A stretch of DNA of 64,000 nt. Source: Shewanella putrefaciens. Its GTDB lineage: Bacteria > Pseudomonadota > Gammaproteobacteria > Enterobacterales > Shewanellaceae. Below, piece by piece: positions 44,573 to 53,884 of the stretch. Position 1 is the stretch's first letter; each line of letters opens with the position of its first letter. Made by a program: the position numbers and the translations under genes. The stretch is taken from the NCBI RefSeq assembly GCF_016406305.1, contig NZ_CP066369.1, positions 1,940,501 through 2,004,500 on the forward strand, read 5' to 3'. The notes beneath the pieces were generated by a model, which was not told the DNA's origin, searched no databases, and saw only the letters and a program-made list of their open reading frames with translations.

Positions 44573-45682
44573 TTGTCAGCGTTTCACTATGTGAGCGATG
44601 TAGCGAGCCTTAATGCCCTCGTCGCCCAATATCAACAGAGTAAAATACTCGTCTTAGATACCGAGTTTGTTCGTACTCGTACTTATTATGCAAAATTAGG
44701 CCTCATTCAGGCATATGATGGCCACACCTTAGCCTTGATCGATCCTGTGGCATTACCCGATCTATCGCAATTTTGGGCCTTGCTCGATGATCCCAATATT
44801 ATCAAGTTAGTACATTCTTGCAGTGAAGACTTAGAGGTGTTTGCCCATTATGGTCAATGCCAACCTTCACCGCTTTTTGATAGCCAGATTGCCGCCTCTT
44901 TGTGTGGTATGGGCCATGGCGTGGGTTACGCTAAGTTGGTGGAAACTTGTCTTGGTGAAGTGATCGATAAGGGCGAATCCCGTACCGATTGGATGCGACG
45001 TCCCTTAAGCGAAGCGCAGCTGACCTATGCGGCGAACGATGTCCTCTTCTTATATCAACTCTATCCACAACTTGAAGCCAAACTCAGCGCCCAGGGGCGA
45101 TTAACTTGGTTATACGAGGAAGGCCAGCGGATGACAGAGGGGCGCTTAGCGGCCCCGGATCTAGATACCGCCTATTTAAAGGTTAAAAATGCCTTTCAAT
45201 TGAATGAGATCCAATTAGCCTATCTTAAGGTATTAGCTAAATGGCGCCTTGAAAAAGCCTTAGCTCGGGATCTTGCCTTAGGTTTTGTGATTAAGGACCA
45301 TGGGCTGATAGCCCTTGCGAAAAAACAGCCTAAAAGTATTGCTGAGTTAATGAAACTCAATGACTTAACCGAGCAGGAAAAGCGTATCCACGGTAAAGAG
45401 ATACTGCGGATCATGCAAACGGCGGATCTCGTCAATTTACCCGAGTTAGTCGATGTATTGGCCTTAAAATCCGGCTACAAATCGGCTTTTAAGAGCATTA
45501 AAACCTGTTTGGCAGAATTGTGTGAACACCATGAAGTTCCACAGGAAATGTTAGCGTCTAAACGGCATATCCATGAATATCTGCAGTGGCGTTGGGATAA
45601 TCAGCAGGGCGATTTACCCGCAGTGTTATGTGGCTGGCGTGGTGAATTAGCCGCGCAGTCATTAGCCAAACTTGAGCTTTAG
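44573..45682 (+). CDS. rnd: Ribonuclease D
   Basis: A 369-residue 3'-5' exoribonuclease trimming tRNA and other small RNA 3' ends. The DEDD exonuclease motifs are VLDTEFVRTRTYY, LVHSCSEDLEVF and the Tyr/Asp region TYAANDVLFLY; an HRDC-type C-terminal region follows. I place the start at TTG 44573 because GGAGAAG lies 3-8 bp upstream and the N-terminus then aligns with E. coli RNase D; a TTG at 44546 would add 9 residues. It is followed by a hairpin shared with convergent minE. Conserved neighbourhood fadD-rnd-minEDC. Confidence 0.92.
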   Translation: MSAFHYVSDVASLNALVAQYQQSKILVLDTEFVRTRTYYAKLGLIQAYDGHTLALIDPVALPDLSQFWALLDDPNIIKLVHSCSEDLEVFAHYGQCQPSPLFDSQIAASLCGMGHGVGYAKLVETCLGEVIDKGESRTDWMRRPLSEAQLTYAANDVLFLYQLYPQLEAKLSAQGRLTWLYEEGQRMTEGRLAAPDLDTAYLKVKNAFQLNEIQLAYLKVLAKWRLEKALARDLALGFVIKDHGLIALAKKQPKSIAELMKLNDLTEQEKRIHGKEILRIMQTADLVNLPELVDVLALKSGYKSAFKSIKTCLAELCEHHEVPQEMLASKRHIHEYLQWRWDNQQGDLPAVLCGWRGELAAQSLAKLEL

Positions 45683-45704
45683 TCTTAGCGTAAACCCTAG
45701 GCGG

Positions 45705-45735
45705 CAAAAAACGTCATCCCCATTTGGGGATGACG
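45705..45735 (-). terminator. Terminator after the minCDE operon
   Basis: A 10-bp perfect stem CGTCATCCCC / GGGGATGACG with ATTT loop (45712-45735). On the minus strand a run of six T follows, so it terminates minCDE and also blocks read-through from rnd. Confidence 0.85.
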
Positions 45736-45805
45736 CATATCCAAACCAGTCCAAGATGACGAAACTCATACCTGAGCACCTTGAACCAGCTTGGGAAAGC
45801 TCGAC

Positions 45806-46063
45806 TTATCTGTCGGGCAGAGTGATGTTAAGCTCGAGTACCGACAGATTATCGTCGTTTTGATCTAACTGCACTGACACTTGATCATCAGAAATCTGCA
45901 CATATTTGCGAATAACCGCAATAATTTCTTGTTTCATTTGTGGAAAATAATCGGGAGTGTCCCGTTGACCACGTTGATGAGCCACAATAATTTGTAGTCG
46001 CTCTTTTGCCATTACCGCAGTGCTAGGCTTTTTCTTGCTTTTGAAATAGTCGAGTAAAGACAT
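45806..46063 (-). CDS. minE: Cell division topological factor MinE
   Basis: An 85-residue protein that stimulates MinD ATPase and drives pole-to-pole oscillation of MinCD so that FtsZ rings form at midcell. The anti-MinCD region ([29 protein letters not shown]) is in the N-terminus and the dimerisation domain follows. Size matches E. coli MinE (88). It is the last gene of minC-minD-minE, 2 bp after minD. Confidence 0.95.
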   Translation of the reverse strand: MSLLDYFKSKKKPSTAVMAKERLQIIVAHQRGQRDTPDYFPQMKQEIIAVIRKYVQISDDQVSVQLDQNDDNLSVLELNITLPDR

Positions 46064-46065
46064 AA

Positions 46066-46875
46066 TTAGCTACCAAATATCCGTTGTAAGAAACCTTTCT
46101 TTTCTTCCGTAATAAAGCGTACTGGAACATCTTCACCCAATAGGCGCGCGACCGTGTCACTGTAGGCGAGGCCTGCATCGCTTTCTTGATCGATAATCAC
46201 AGGCACGCCTGAGTTTGAGGCTTTGAGTACTGATTGTGACTCAGGGATCACACCTAACAATTCAATTGCGAGGATTTCTTTAACATCGTCAACACTTAAC
46301 ATCTCACCGGATTTCACGCGGCTCGGTGAATAGCGAGTCAGCAGTAAGAACTCTTTTATAGGCTCTAAATTCAGCTCTGCACGGCGAGATTTGCTCTGTA
46401 GCATACCTAAAATACGATCTGAGTCGCGCACCGAACTCACTTCTGGGTTGGTGGTGACAATCGCGATATCGGCAAAATACAGTGCCATCATAGCGCCTTG
46501 CTCAATCCCTGCAGGGGAGTCGCAGATAATAAATTCAAAGTCTTTGGCTAAATCATCGAGCACCCGGCCCACGCCTTCTTTGGTCAGCGCATCTTTATCG
46601 CGGGTTTGCGATGCGGGCAGCACAAACAGTTTTTCGCAGCGCTTGTCTTTGATGAGCGCCTGATTAAGATTGGCTTCACCGTTGATCACATTGACGAAGT
46701 CATAAACGACACGACGCTCGCAGCCCATGATCAAATCGAGATTTCGTAAGCCGATATCAAAATCGATAACGACAGTCTTGTGTCCTTGCATTGCGAGTCC
46801 GGTGGCGATCGCCGCACTCGATGTGGTTTTACCGACACCGCCTTTACCTGAAGTGACAACAATAATTTGTGCCAT
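46066..46875 (-). CDS. minD: Septum site-determining ATPase MinD
   Basis: A 269-residue membrane-binding ATPase that recruits MinC. The deviant Walker [10 protein letters not shown] (10-18), the Walker [11 protein letters not shown] and the C-terminal amphipathic membrane-targeting helix ([11 protein letters not shown]) are visible. ATG 46875 gives the standard N-terminus [15 protein letters not shown] and is preceded by AGAGAG; an upstream in-frame start at 46902 adds 9 residues overlapping the minC stop. Co-transcribed with minC and minE. Confidence 0.96.
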   Translation of the reverse strand: MAQIIVVTSGKGGVGKTTSSAAIATGLAMQGHKTVVIDFDIGLRNLDLIMGCERRVVYDFVNVINGEANLNQALIKDKRCEKLFVLPASQTRDKDALTKEGVGRVLDDLAKDFEFIICDSPAGIEQGAMMALYFADIAIVTTNPEVSSVRDSDRILGMLQSKSRRAELNLEPIKEFLLLTRYSPSRVKSGEMLSVDDVKEILAIELLGVIPESQSVLKASNSGVPVIIDQESDAGLAYSDTVARLLGEDVPVRFITEEKKGFLQRIFGS

Positions 46876-46902
46876 GTTTCTCTCTATCCTTTGTTCTGCC
46901 AT

Positions 46903-47568
46903 TTAGAGGGGCAATGATTCAACCATAAGCGACTCGCCGTTTAAGCGAATGCAGCCGCTTTTATTTGTGCTATGTTGTTGTAGATTTTCAGCGAGCCAAT
47001 ATTGCCCTGCTATCGAAACGAGTTCGGCCTCAAGGGAGTGGGCTATGATGACGGCAGTCGGATCTCCCGCCGCGCCAGCCATGGCTTTTCCCCGTAATGC
47101 GCCATAGATATGAATGCTACCATCGGCAATGACTTCAGCGCCATTGCCTACGGCACCAAATATGATTAAATCACCATTTTTTGCGTAGACCTGCTGACCT
47201 GAGCGGATATTCTGCTTAACTATCTTGGTTTGGCGCGGTGCAGGGGGGGGGGGAGAGCTTTGTTTGCCGGCTTTTACAATGGCTAATCCTAGGGCTTTAG
47301 CCTGATTGCTGAGCACTGTGGTGGCCCCCGTGATCCCGACAATCACTAACTGGCGAGAAAGCAATAACTCTTTTAAGCCATGCAAATTGAAATCGTTATC
47401 CTGTATGGCACTCAAATTAACGACTAAAGGAGCACCCAGAAAAAATTGAGGGGCTTGTGACAATTTGCTATCTAATTCAGCCATAACAGCATGTAAGTCG
47501 CTGCTATTAATATGAAGTACTGAAAGAGTAAAAGAAGCACCTTTTAACTCTAAGCTAGGTTTTGACAT
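46903..47568 (-). CDS. minC: Septum site-determining protein MinC
   Basis: A 221-residue FtsZ polymerisation inhibitor. The N-terminal domain (about 1-100) and the C-terminal beta-helix domain (from about 120; [23 protein letters not shown] and [10 protein letters not shown]) are joined by a linker. The linker codes for four Pro in a run of 11 C on the coding strand (47243-47253), a slippage-prone tract. The gene is intact in this sequence. First gene of minCDE; divergent from ycgL. Confidence 0.95.
   Translation of the reverse strand: MSKPSLELKGASFTLSVLHINSSDLHAVMAELDSKLSQAPQFFLGAPLVVNLSAIQDNDFNLHGLKELLLSRQLVIVGITGATTVLSNQAKALGLAIVKAGKQSSPPPPAPRQTKIVKQNIRSGQQVYAKNGDLIIFGAVGNGAEVIADGSIHIYGALRGKAMAGAAGDPTAVIIAHSLEAELVSIAGQYWLAENLQQHSTNKSGCIRLNGESLMVESLPL
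47243..47253. repeat. 11-base poly-G tract inside minC
   Basis: G11 on the plus strand (C11 on the minC coding strand) encodes the PPPP linker (SPPPPAP). A one-base slip would shift the frame before the C-terminal MinC domain. Tracts of this length are commonly phase-variable or sequencing-error-prone. Confidence 0.9.
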
Positions 47569-47691
47569 CCCGGCACTCTTCTTAAGAAATCATCAGTCGG
47601 TTCGCTGATTTTACAATTAAATTACTAGGCGACCATGTTATAGTGTGCCCCATTGACTGGCAAGTTTGAACTATTGGATATTGATACTCTT

Positions 47692-47970
47692 ATGCTATGT
47701 GCCGTTTATAAAAGTAGTCGAAAGGTTGACTCTTACTTATTCGTAAAGAAACGAGATTGTTTTGAAGATGTCCCCGTTGCCTTGATGGACATGTTTGGTG
47801 TGCCACAATTAGTGATGGTATTTCCTATCGCTAAACGTGAGTCATTAGGGATGGCTGATATACAAAAGGTCAGAGCAGCCCTGGAAGAGAATGGCTTCTA
47901 TTTACAAATTCCGCCGCCACAGGTTAATTTATTGGCCGAGCATAAACGCAGTCTTGGGATCAAAGACTGA
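47692..47970 (+). CDS. ycgL: YcgL family protein
   Basis: A 92-residue cytoplasmic protein of unknown function with the YcgL domain (LCAVYKSSRKVDSYLFVKKRD through LQIPPPQVNLL). ATG 47692 gives the family length; an upstream in-frame start (47653) adds 13 residues. It is divergent from minC and directly upstream of the MltB-like gene, whose start lies 19 bp after its stop, so co-transcription is likely. The E. coli homologue also sits next to minC. Confidence 0.9.
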   Translation: MLCAVYKSSRKVDSYLFVKKRDCFEDVPVALMDMFGVPQLVMVFPIAKRESLGMADIQKVRAALEENGFYLQIPPPQVNLLAEHKRSLGIKD

Positions 47971-47989
47971 TAATTCAGCGGAATGGGAT

Positions 47990-49045
47990 ATGCTAAAAAC
48001 CATCATTTACCCTGTTGTTGCATGTACATTCGCTATCTTGATAAGTCCTCTAGCACTGGGGCAAGAAAACCGCACAAATCTTAGTTTTAGCGATTATCTT
48101 ATGCAGTTAAAACAAGAGGCGAGTGCAAAAGGCATTAGCCAAGCCACCTTAGATAGCGCTTTTCCTCAGATAAAACGCTTTAAAAAAGCCGTTGCCACCG
48201 ACAATACCAAGTCAGAAGACGCTAAAAATCTCGATACCTTTTTACCCCAAGTGGTGCCCGAATGGAAAGTCAACACGGCGCGGGTGCTGTTTAAAGAACA
48301 TGAGCAAGTGCTTAATCATATTGCTGATAAATATCAAGTTCAACCAAGGTTTTTGGTCGCGCTGTGGGGACTTGTCGCCGATTTTGGCGAGGATGCAGGG
48401 AATTATCCCGTGTTATCTGTGACGGCATCACAGGCCTTTAATGGTGAGCGGCAAGACTTTTACCAAAAGGAATTTATGGCGGCATTGTCTATCATGGATA
48501 AAGACCATTTGGGGTTTGACGATCTTAAAAGCAATTGGCACGGTGCGATGGGACAAACCCAGATAATGCCGACAGACTACCTTGCCTATGCCCAAGATGG
48601 TGACGGCGATGGTAAGAAAGATATTTGGGGCAACCTCAGTGATGCTTTTGCCACGGCTGCAAATCTGCTAAACCACCAAGGTTGGCAGGTCGATGATACC
48701 TGGGGCAGGCAAGTGCAAGTGCCTGCCACTATTGATTTAGCACTAGTGGGTTTGGATAAGCGCCAATCTTTAGCTAAGTGGCAAGCTCTGGGTATTCGCA
48801 AATTTGATAATACCGATCTCCCCAATCGTGAAGATATCAACGCCTCACTGATTATGCCCGATGGGGTAAAAGGGCGAAAATACCTGGTTTATGGTAATTA
48901 CCGGGCCCTATTGCATTGGGATAACGCTGACAGTGATGGCTCTGACAGTGATAGCTCTGGCAGGAATAGCGCTGACTATTTTGGCATTTCTGTTGTGTAT
49001 CTATCGGAGAGAATTAAGCATCCCCAACAAATTAGTGTAAAATAG
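47990..49045 (+). CDS. MltB-family lytic transglycosylase homologue lacking the catalytic Glu
   Basis: A 351-residue exported protein with a signal peptide (about 1-24) and the MltB-type transglycosylase domain. The fold motifs are well conserved ([32 protein letters not shown]). The catalytic Glu, normally in LVALWGxETNFG, is Val129 here ([12 protein letters not shown]; codon GTC at 48374). The protein is thus probably inactive as a muramidase and may bind peptidoglycan or regulate. Near the C-terminus a Ser/Asp-rich insert is encoded by 15-bp tandem repeats. Start at ATG 47990. It lies between ycgL and ycgN on the same strand. Confidence 0.85.
   Translation: MLKTIIYPVVACTFAILISPLALGQENRTNLSFSDYLMQLKQEASAKGISQATLDSAFPQIKRFKKAVATDNTKSEDAKNLDTFLPQVVPEWKVNTARVLFKEHEQVLNHIADKYQVQPRFLVALWGLVADFGEDAGNYPVLSVTASQAFNGERQDFYQKEFMAALSIMDKDHLGFDDLKSNWHGAMGQTQIMPTDYLAYAQDGDGDGKKDIWGNLSDAFATAANLLNHQGWQVDDTWGRQVQVPATIDLALVGLDKRQSLAKWQALGIRKFDNTDLPNREDINASLIMPDGVKGRKYLVYGNYRALLHWDNADSDGSDSDSSGRNSADYFGISVVYLSERIKHPQQISVK
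48926..48970 (+). repeat. 15-bp in-frame tandem repeat in the MltB-like gene
   Basis: Three 15-bp units coding for [10 protein letters not shown] and SGRNS, in a loop before the final [12 protein letters not shown]. The copies differ by a few bases. Confidence 0.75.
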
Positions 49046-49066
49046 CCCGCACAAAGCGGGTTTTTT
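49046..49066 (+). terminator. Terminator after the MltB-like gene
   Basis: Stem CCCGC / GCGGG with an ACAAA loop and six T. It overlaps the region just after the MltB-like stop codon (49043-49045). Confidence 0.75.
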
Positions 49067-49086
49067 ATTGGAAGACAGTTTCGAAC

Positions 49087-49527
49087 ATGGCATTTTGGCA
49101 GAGTAAAACATTAGCGCAGATGACAGCAACAGAGTGGGAATCCCTCTGCGATGGCTGTGGTAAATGTTGTTTAAATAAATTGATCGACGATGAAACCGAA
49201 GACTTGTATTACACCAATGCGGCCTGTTTATTACTCGATCATAATAGCGCTAGTTGTCAGCATTACAGTGACCGATTTAGCCATGTTCCCCAATGCACAG
49301 TGATTACCTTAGATAATATCAATCAACTGACATGGTTGCCCGATAGCTGTGCCTATCGCCGGCTTGCCGCTGGGCGTGACTTGCCAAGCTGGCACCCGTT
49401 AATCACAGGTTCTAAAGAGGCGATGCACCTTTCTGGCATGTCAATTCAAGGTAAAGTGATTGATGAACGCAGGGTAAAAGATATCGAAGATCATATAGTG
49501 TTATGGCCGCTCAAGGATATTGATTGA
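49087..49527 (+). CDS. ycgN: YcgN family cysteine-cluster protein
   Basis: A 146-residue cytoplasmic protein (UPF0260) with a CXXCGKCC cluster (CDGCGKCC, about 21-28) and further Cys at 47, 57, 70 and 88, suggesting a metal or Fe-S site. The family function is unknown. The segment [20 protein letters not shown] is diagnostic. It follows the MltB-like gene, and with ycgL and minC recreates the enteric gene neighbourhood. Ends in a terminator. Confidence 0.9.
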   Translation: MAFWQSKTLAQMTATEWESLCDGCGKCCLNKLIDDETEDLYYTNAACLLLDHNSASCQHYSDRFSHVPQCTVITLDNINQLTWLPDSCAYRRLAAGRDLPSWHPLITGSKEAMHLSGMSIQGKVIDERRVKDIEDHIVLWPLKDID

Positions 49528-49542
49528 CCCGCAATAACAACC

Positions 49543-49565
49543 AAGGGAGCGATAAGCTCCCTTTT
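49543..49565 (+). terminator. Terminator after ycgN
   Basis: An 8-bp stem AAGGGAGC / GCTCCCTT with GATAA loop and following T-tract. Confidence 0.85.
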
Positions 49566-49620
49566 TATACCCAAGCTAGCTGAATAAATGAATCCTGCAT
49601 CTTTAGGTTGTTTGGGTATA
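49566..49620. repeat. Inverted-repeat element with TATACCCAA termini
   Basis: A 55-bp element bounded by TATACCCAA and TTGGGTATA, 9-bp perfect inverted ends, between convergent ycgN and ppiB. The core is not gene-like. It resembles short intergenic repeat elements of this type in Shewanella and Vibrio. Confidence 0.6.
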
Positions 49621-49632
49621 TAAGTGTGCAAA

Positions 49633-50127
49633 TTAGTCTGTAATGGTCACTTTCTCGATAATAATAGGTTCGCGCGGTACATCTTCATGGCCTGCGACCT
49701 TAGTGGTTTTGACCTTTTCAATTTGCTGCACCACCTCGAGTCCCGCGACTACTTTACCAAAGACAGCATATCCCCAACCGTTATTAGTGGTTGCGGTATG
49801 ATCGAGAAAATCATTATTCGCGGTATTGATAAAAAACTGCGCCGTGGCCGAGTGCGGTGCATCGGTGCGGGCCATAGCAATAGTGCCAAGGGTATTTGAA
49901 AGCCCTTTATTGGCTTCGTTGACTATGGGGTCGTGGGTCGGTTTTTCTTTCATCTTGGCGGTAAAACCACCGCCTTGGATCATAAAGCCTTTGATAACCC
50001 GGTGGAAAATGGTGTGCTCATAAAACCCTTCTTCGCAGTAACGGAGAAAGTTTTTTGAGGTAACGGGCGCATGTTCAACATCGAGCTCAATGCCGATTTC
50101 GCCGATATTTGTCGTGAAAATAATCAT
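49633..50127 (-). CDS. ppiB: Cytoplasmic peptidyl-prolyl cis-trans isomerase B
   Basis: A 164-residue cyclophilin that catalyses cis/trans isomerisation of X-Pro bonds. Landmarks are the N-terminal [29 protein letters not shown] (catalytic Arg, Phe and Gln), [21 protein letters not shown] and WGYAVFGKV. No signal peptide, so cytoplasmic. Size equals E. coli PpiB (164). It is monocistronic and convergent with ycgN, with the rhlE gene just upstream on the same strand. Confidence 0.95.
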   Translation of the reverse strand: MIIFTTNIGEIGIELDVEHAPVTSKNFLRYCEEGFYEHTIFHRVIKGFMIQGGGFTAKMKEKPTHDPIVNEANKGLSNTLGTIAMARTDAPHSATAQFFINTANNDFLDHTATTNNGWGYAVFGKVVAGLEVVQQIEKVKTTKVAGHEDVPREPIIIEKVTITD

Positions 50128-50151
50128 AGTATTAGCTTCTATTCGATTGAG

Positions 50152-51561
50152 TTACTTGGTTTTAGGTCCGCTGGTCCATGGATTAAAAGGGGCGACTCTG
50201 TCCTGTTGCTTTGGACTTTCTGCTGTAGTTCTTGTTGGACGCAAAGTCGCGTTCGGCGTTGGCGTTGGCTTTGGTTGCGGCTTGGAACTGCGATGCTTTT
50301 TCGCCTTAGCCGTCTCGAAAGTACCTTCCTTTGCACTGCGATAAGCCCCCGCAGCCGATACCGATGGGCGAAATGTTTTCTCCGGCTTATGTTTAGGCAC
50401 AAAATCGAGAATGGAGATTGGCACTTCTTTTTTAGGGGCAAATCCTTCGATTTCTTTACGCACTATGAGGTGGCCTAAGCGGCGCTCAATCGCACACAGA
50501 TTTTTAAAGTCGTCCTTTGACACAAAGGACAGGGCTTCACCTTGCTCACCGGCGCGGCCTGTACGCCCAATACGATGAATATAATCATCGGCTTCATCGG
50601 GTAGGTCATAGTTAACAACCCGGGTGAGGGCATCGATATCTATGCCGCGGGATGCGACGCCCGTTGCCACTAAAAATGCCAGTTTACCGGATTTAAAATC
50701 GGCTAAAAGCTGCTCACGAACCGCTTGACTGCGGCCACTGTGGAAGGCTTCTGCGCTAATGTCGCGCTTTTCAAGCTGACTGACTAATTTGGCGGCACCT
50801 TGCTTGGTCTGGATAAAAATTAACGCTTGATCCCACGCTTGTTCTTTAATCAGATGGCTGAGTAACGCAGATTTTTTATCCTTATCAACTGTGGTGAGCC
50901 ACTGATCGATTTGTGGCGCCGTGGCCGCGTTTCGTGCAATTTCAATCTCTATGGGATTTTCAACGGCGGTCTTAGCTAATACTCGTACTTGCTTCGACAG
51001 GGTGGCCGAGAAGAGCAAATTTTGTCTTTGTGGCGGTAATTTTTCGATGATTTTATTGATATCTTCAATAAATCCCATGTCGAGCATTCGGTCGGCTTCA
51101 TCTAATACCAGTACAGATAATTCATCGAAGTGAATGGCTCTTTGGGTGTACATATCGAGTAATCTACCAGGGGTCGCCACTAGGATATCGACGCCTTCAA
51201 TTAAGCGTTTTTTTTGCGGCGTAGCATCGACACCGCCGTACATGGCCATGGAGGTCAGCGGCAGATATTTTGCATATTGGCGAATATTTTCCTCGACCTG
51301 CACCGCAAGTTCACGGGTAGGTGTAAGGATAATAGCGCGTACTCGCTTAGGGCGGATTTTGGGGCTATCGGCAAACATTTGCAGTAGCGGTAACACAAAA
51401 CTGGCGGTTTTACCTGTGCCCGTTTGTGCGGCGCCGAGCACATTTCTGCCGCTGAGGATAACGGGGATCGCCTTAGCTTGAATGGGGGTCGGAGTTGAAT
51501 AACCGAGTTCTGTAATGGCTTTTACAATCGGTTCGCTTAATCCAAGTTTGGAAAATGGCAT
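50152..51561 (-). CDS. rhlE: DEAD-box RNA helicase RhlE
   Basis: A 469-residue ATP-dependent RNA helicase. Helicase motifs in order: Q motif (FSKLGLSEPIVKAI), AQTGTGKT, PTRELAVQ, DEAD (VLDEADRM), SAT, and HRIGRTGRAG. The C-terminal about 100 residues are Lys, Pro and Thr rich (KAKKHRSSKPQPKPTPTP), typical of RhlE tails that aid RNA binding. ATG 51561 is chosen over an upstream ATG at 51573, since the protein then starts MPFSKLGLSE. A TATAAT -10 lies about 65 bp upstream. ppiB follows 24 bp after its end. Confidence 0.93.
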   Translation of the reverse strand: MPFSKLGLSEPIVKAITELGYSTPTPIQAKAIPVILSGRNVLGAAQTGTGKTASFVLPLLQMFADSPKIRPKRVRAIILTPTRELAVQVEENIRQYAKYLPLTSMAMYGGVDATPQKKRLIEGVDILVATPGRLLDMYTQRAIHFDELSVLVLDEADRMLDMGFIEDINKIIEKLPPQRQNLLFSATLSKQVRVLAKTAVENPIEIEIARNAATAPQIDQWLTTVDKDKKSALLSHLIKEQAWDQALIFIQTKQGAAKLVSQLEKRDISAEAFHSGRSQAVREQLLADFKSGKLAFLVATGVASRGIDIDALTRVVNYDLPDEADDYIHRIGRTGRAGEQGEALSFVSKDDFKNLCAIERRLGHLIVRKEIEGFAPKKEVPISILDFVPKHKPEKTFRPSVSAAGAYRSAKEGTFETAKAKKHRSSKPQPKPTPTPNATLRPTRTTAESPKQQDRVAPFNPWTSGPKTK

Positions 51562-51628
51562 TGGGTGTCTCAAATAAATAATTCATAGGCAAACTGTTAA
51601 GTGTGACTCAACAGCGAAGCAGCTCGGT

Positions 51629-51634
51629 ATTATA
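51629..51634 (-). promoter_or_regulatory. Predicted -10 element of the rhlE promoter
   Basis: A perfect TATAAT on the minus strand, with a 5' leader of about 60 nt before the rhlE ATG. The -35 is not convincing. Confidence 0.45.
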
Positions 51635-51886
51635 GCAGGCGGTGGTAAATAAAAGGCGAATATTGCAGGATTTACCAGAAATGATCTTTGCTCATCCCCC
51701 CTTGATTATGTTTGATTATCTTAGATACGCGCTTGCTATTTATCCTTCGTTGCGCGTTATGCCTGAACTACAAATTTGTAACTGAGCATGTATTCTGTGG
51801 CAACATAGCTGCAATTACTGAAGCAATATGATTAACTTAGTGCATTTTTAATTGCCACACTTGTGTGTCATTGCCCTTGGCATAGT

Positions 51887-51930
51887 GTTAAGTGAGTTGA
51901 TTTAAAGCGTTAAATGAGCTGATTTAAAAC
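51887..51930. repeat. 22-bp imperfect tandem duplication before the DUF885 gene
   Basis: GTTAAGTGAGTTGATTTAAA and GTTAAATGAGCTGATTTAAA occur in tandem with a 22-bp period (51887 and 51909), differing at a few positions. It lies 38-80 bp upstream of the start, so it could be an operator or a duplication. Confidence 0.75.
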
Positions 51931-51967
51931 TTGGGCTCGAACATCATAGTATAAAGGACGAAATATA

Positions 51968-53740
51968 ATGAAAAAAACTACGCTCTCCCTTGCGATACTG
52001 TTATCGCTCGCCGGTATTGTTGGCTGCCAATCTCAGACTAATACCAGCGCAGCTGCGGTTACCGCAGAAGTTCAAGCCACAAGCTTTGCACAATTTAGTA
52101 ATGCTTTTATCGATTCCCTGTGGGAATTATCACCCACTTGGGCTCTATACAGTGGTAAACATGTCAATGATGGCTACCTTGATATACCTAATGAGGCTAG
52201 CCGTGCTAAAACCTTGGCTTTTGTTAACGCCCAGCAGGCAGCCCTCGCCAAGTTTGATCAACAATCCCTAAGCGCCAATGAATTGATTGATTACCACTTA
52301 ATCAATAATTTATTGGGCAGTATGGCGTGGGATATCACCACTTTTAAATCTTGGCAGTGGGATCCCTCTAACTATAATGTCGCGGGTGGTTTTGCCCAAA
52401 TTATCAACGAGAACTTTGCCCCGCTAGATGATAGATTGCGCTCGGTGCTTGCGCGTATGGAAAATATTCCCGCTTATTACGCGGCGGCGCAGGCTAATAT
52501 CAATCAGCCCACCTTAGAGCATACTGAACTTGCCATCATGCAGAACCAAGGGGCATTTTCTGTTTTCTCCGATGATTTATTAAAGCAAGTTGCCGATTCA
52601 GGTTTGAGCGATAGTGAAAAAGCCCTATTTAAGACGCGTTTCGATGCGGCAACGGTGGCAATCAACGGGCATATTACATGGCTTAACAACCTTGTGTCGC
52701 AACTCAAAAAAGACGGCGCCCGTAGCTTTAGGATTGGAGAAGCATTATACGAACAGAAGTTTGCCTTCGATATTCAAGCGGGCATGACGGCAAAGCAACT
52801 CTACGAAAAGGCCATGGCGGATAAAGAAAGAGTTCAAGGTGAAATGACCAAGTTAACCGATAAACTGTGGTCTAAATATTTCACTACGCCAAAACCTGCG
52901 GATAATAAAATCGCCATTCGTCAGTTAATTGATAAATTATCGACCCAACATGTTAAACGTGACGACTTTGTGAATGAGGTTCGTAAACAAATTCCACAGT
53001 TAATCGACTTTGTTAATCAGAAAAACTTAGTGACCCTCGACCCTAAAAAACCGTTAGTCGTGCGTGAAACCCCAGAATATATGCGTGGGTTCGCCGGAGC
53101 CTCTATCAGTGCCCCTGGTCCATATGAGAAATTAGGTAATACCTATTACAATGTCACGCCACTCGATGATATGAGCGATGAGTCTGCTGAAAGCTATTTA
53201 CGTGAATATAACCATTGGATTTTGCAGATCCTCAATATCCATGAAGCTATTCCTGGGCATTATACCCAGTTGGTTTATTCCAATGAGTCACTAAGCTTAG
53301 TGAAGAGCTTATTTGGTAATGGGGCTATGGTCGAAGGCTGGGCTGTATATACCGAACGCATGATGCTTGAGGAAGGCTACGGTAATTTTGAACCTGAAAT
53401 GTGGCTCATGTATTACAAGTGGAACTTGAGAGTTATCAGCAACACTATTTTAGATTACAGCATCCATGTAAAAGGTATGACTGAAAAAGAGGCGATAGCC
53501 TTGATGATGGATGAAGCATTTCAACAGCAGGCTGAAGCTGAAGGTAAGTGGCGCCGTGCAACGCTAAGCCAAGTTCAGCTCACCAGTTATTATTCAGGCT
53601 ATCGTGAGATCTATGATTTCCGTGAAGAATACAAAAAGGCCAAGGATAAGGATTTTGATCTTAAAACCTTCCATGAGAAATTTTTAAGTTATGGCAGTGC
53701 GCCAGTGAAATATATCCGCCAGCTGATGCAAGATAAATAA
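51968..53740 (+). CDS. DUF885 metallopeptidase-like lipoprotein
   Basis: A 590-residue exported protein with a lipoprotein signal (lipobox GIVGC, Cys20) and a DUF885 domain. The motif HEAIPGH (HEA-P-GH, near residue 424) resembles a zinc-binding HExxH-like site, with GAMVEGWAVYTERMMLEEGY after it as a possible third ligand region. Members are thought to be peptidases of the M2/M3-like fold, but I know no characterised activity for this one. The start has AAAGGACG upstream. It is monocistronic and ends in a hairpin. Probably inner- or outer-membrane anchored. Confidence 0.85.
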   Translation: MKKTTLSLAILLSLAGIVGCQSQTNTSAAAVTAEVQATSFAQFSNAFIDSLWELSPTWALYSGKHVNDGYLDIPNEASRAKTLAFVNAQQAALAKFDQQSLSANELIDYHLINNLLGSMAWDITTFKSWQWDPSNYNVAGGFAQIINENFAPLDDRLRSVLARMENIPAYYAAAQANINQPTLEHTELAIMQNQGAFSVFSDDLLKQVADSGLSDSEKALFKTRFDAATVAINGHITWLNNLVSQLKKDGARSFRIGEALYEQKFAFDIQAGMTAKQLYEKAMADKERVQGEMTKLTDKLWSKYFTTPKPADNKIAIRQLIDKLSTQHVKRDDFVNEVRKQIPQLIDFVNQKNLVTLDPKKPLVVRETPEYMRGFAGASISAPGPYEKLGNTYYNVTPLDDMSDESAESYLREYNHWILQILNIHEAIPGHYTQLVYSNESLSLVKSLFGNGAMVEGWAVYTERMMLEEGYGNFEPEMWLMYYKWNLRVISNTILDYSIHVKGMTEKEAIALMMDEAFQQQAEAEGKWRRATLSQVQLTSYYSGYREIYDFREEYKKAKDKDFDLKTFHEKFLSYGSAPVKYIRQLMQDK

Positions 53741-53754
53741 CAGGTTAGACCTAG

Positions 53755-53786
53755 GAGGCTCGATATTTTTATCTAGCCTCTTTTTT
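53755..53786 (+). terminator. Terminator after the DUF885 gene
   Basis: A stem of GAGGCT with AGCCTC (extended by GAT/ATC across a mismatch), followed by six T. Confidence 0.8.
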
Positions 53787-53884
53787 ACAAACTAAGAGTC
53801 ACTTACTCAATAAAGCTGATAGGCCCTAGGTTACAGGGCTAATTTTTGAGTATATGAACAGTGTAAAAAGGCTTAAAGATGAGA

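Larger units (their letters stand above)
51562..51967. other. Intergenic region, 406 bp, divergent promoters
   Basis: Lies between rhlE and the DUF885 gene. It holds the rhlE -10 sequence and a 22-bp tandem duplication near the DUF885 start. I see no gene. Confidence 0.6.

Noticed and set aside
50071..50478. A 135-residue plus-strand frame across ppiB and rhlE
   Set aside because: Antisense to both conserved genes and low-complexity (Trp/Arg/Leu) as expected from shadow translation.
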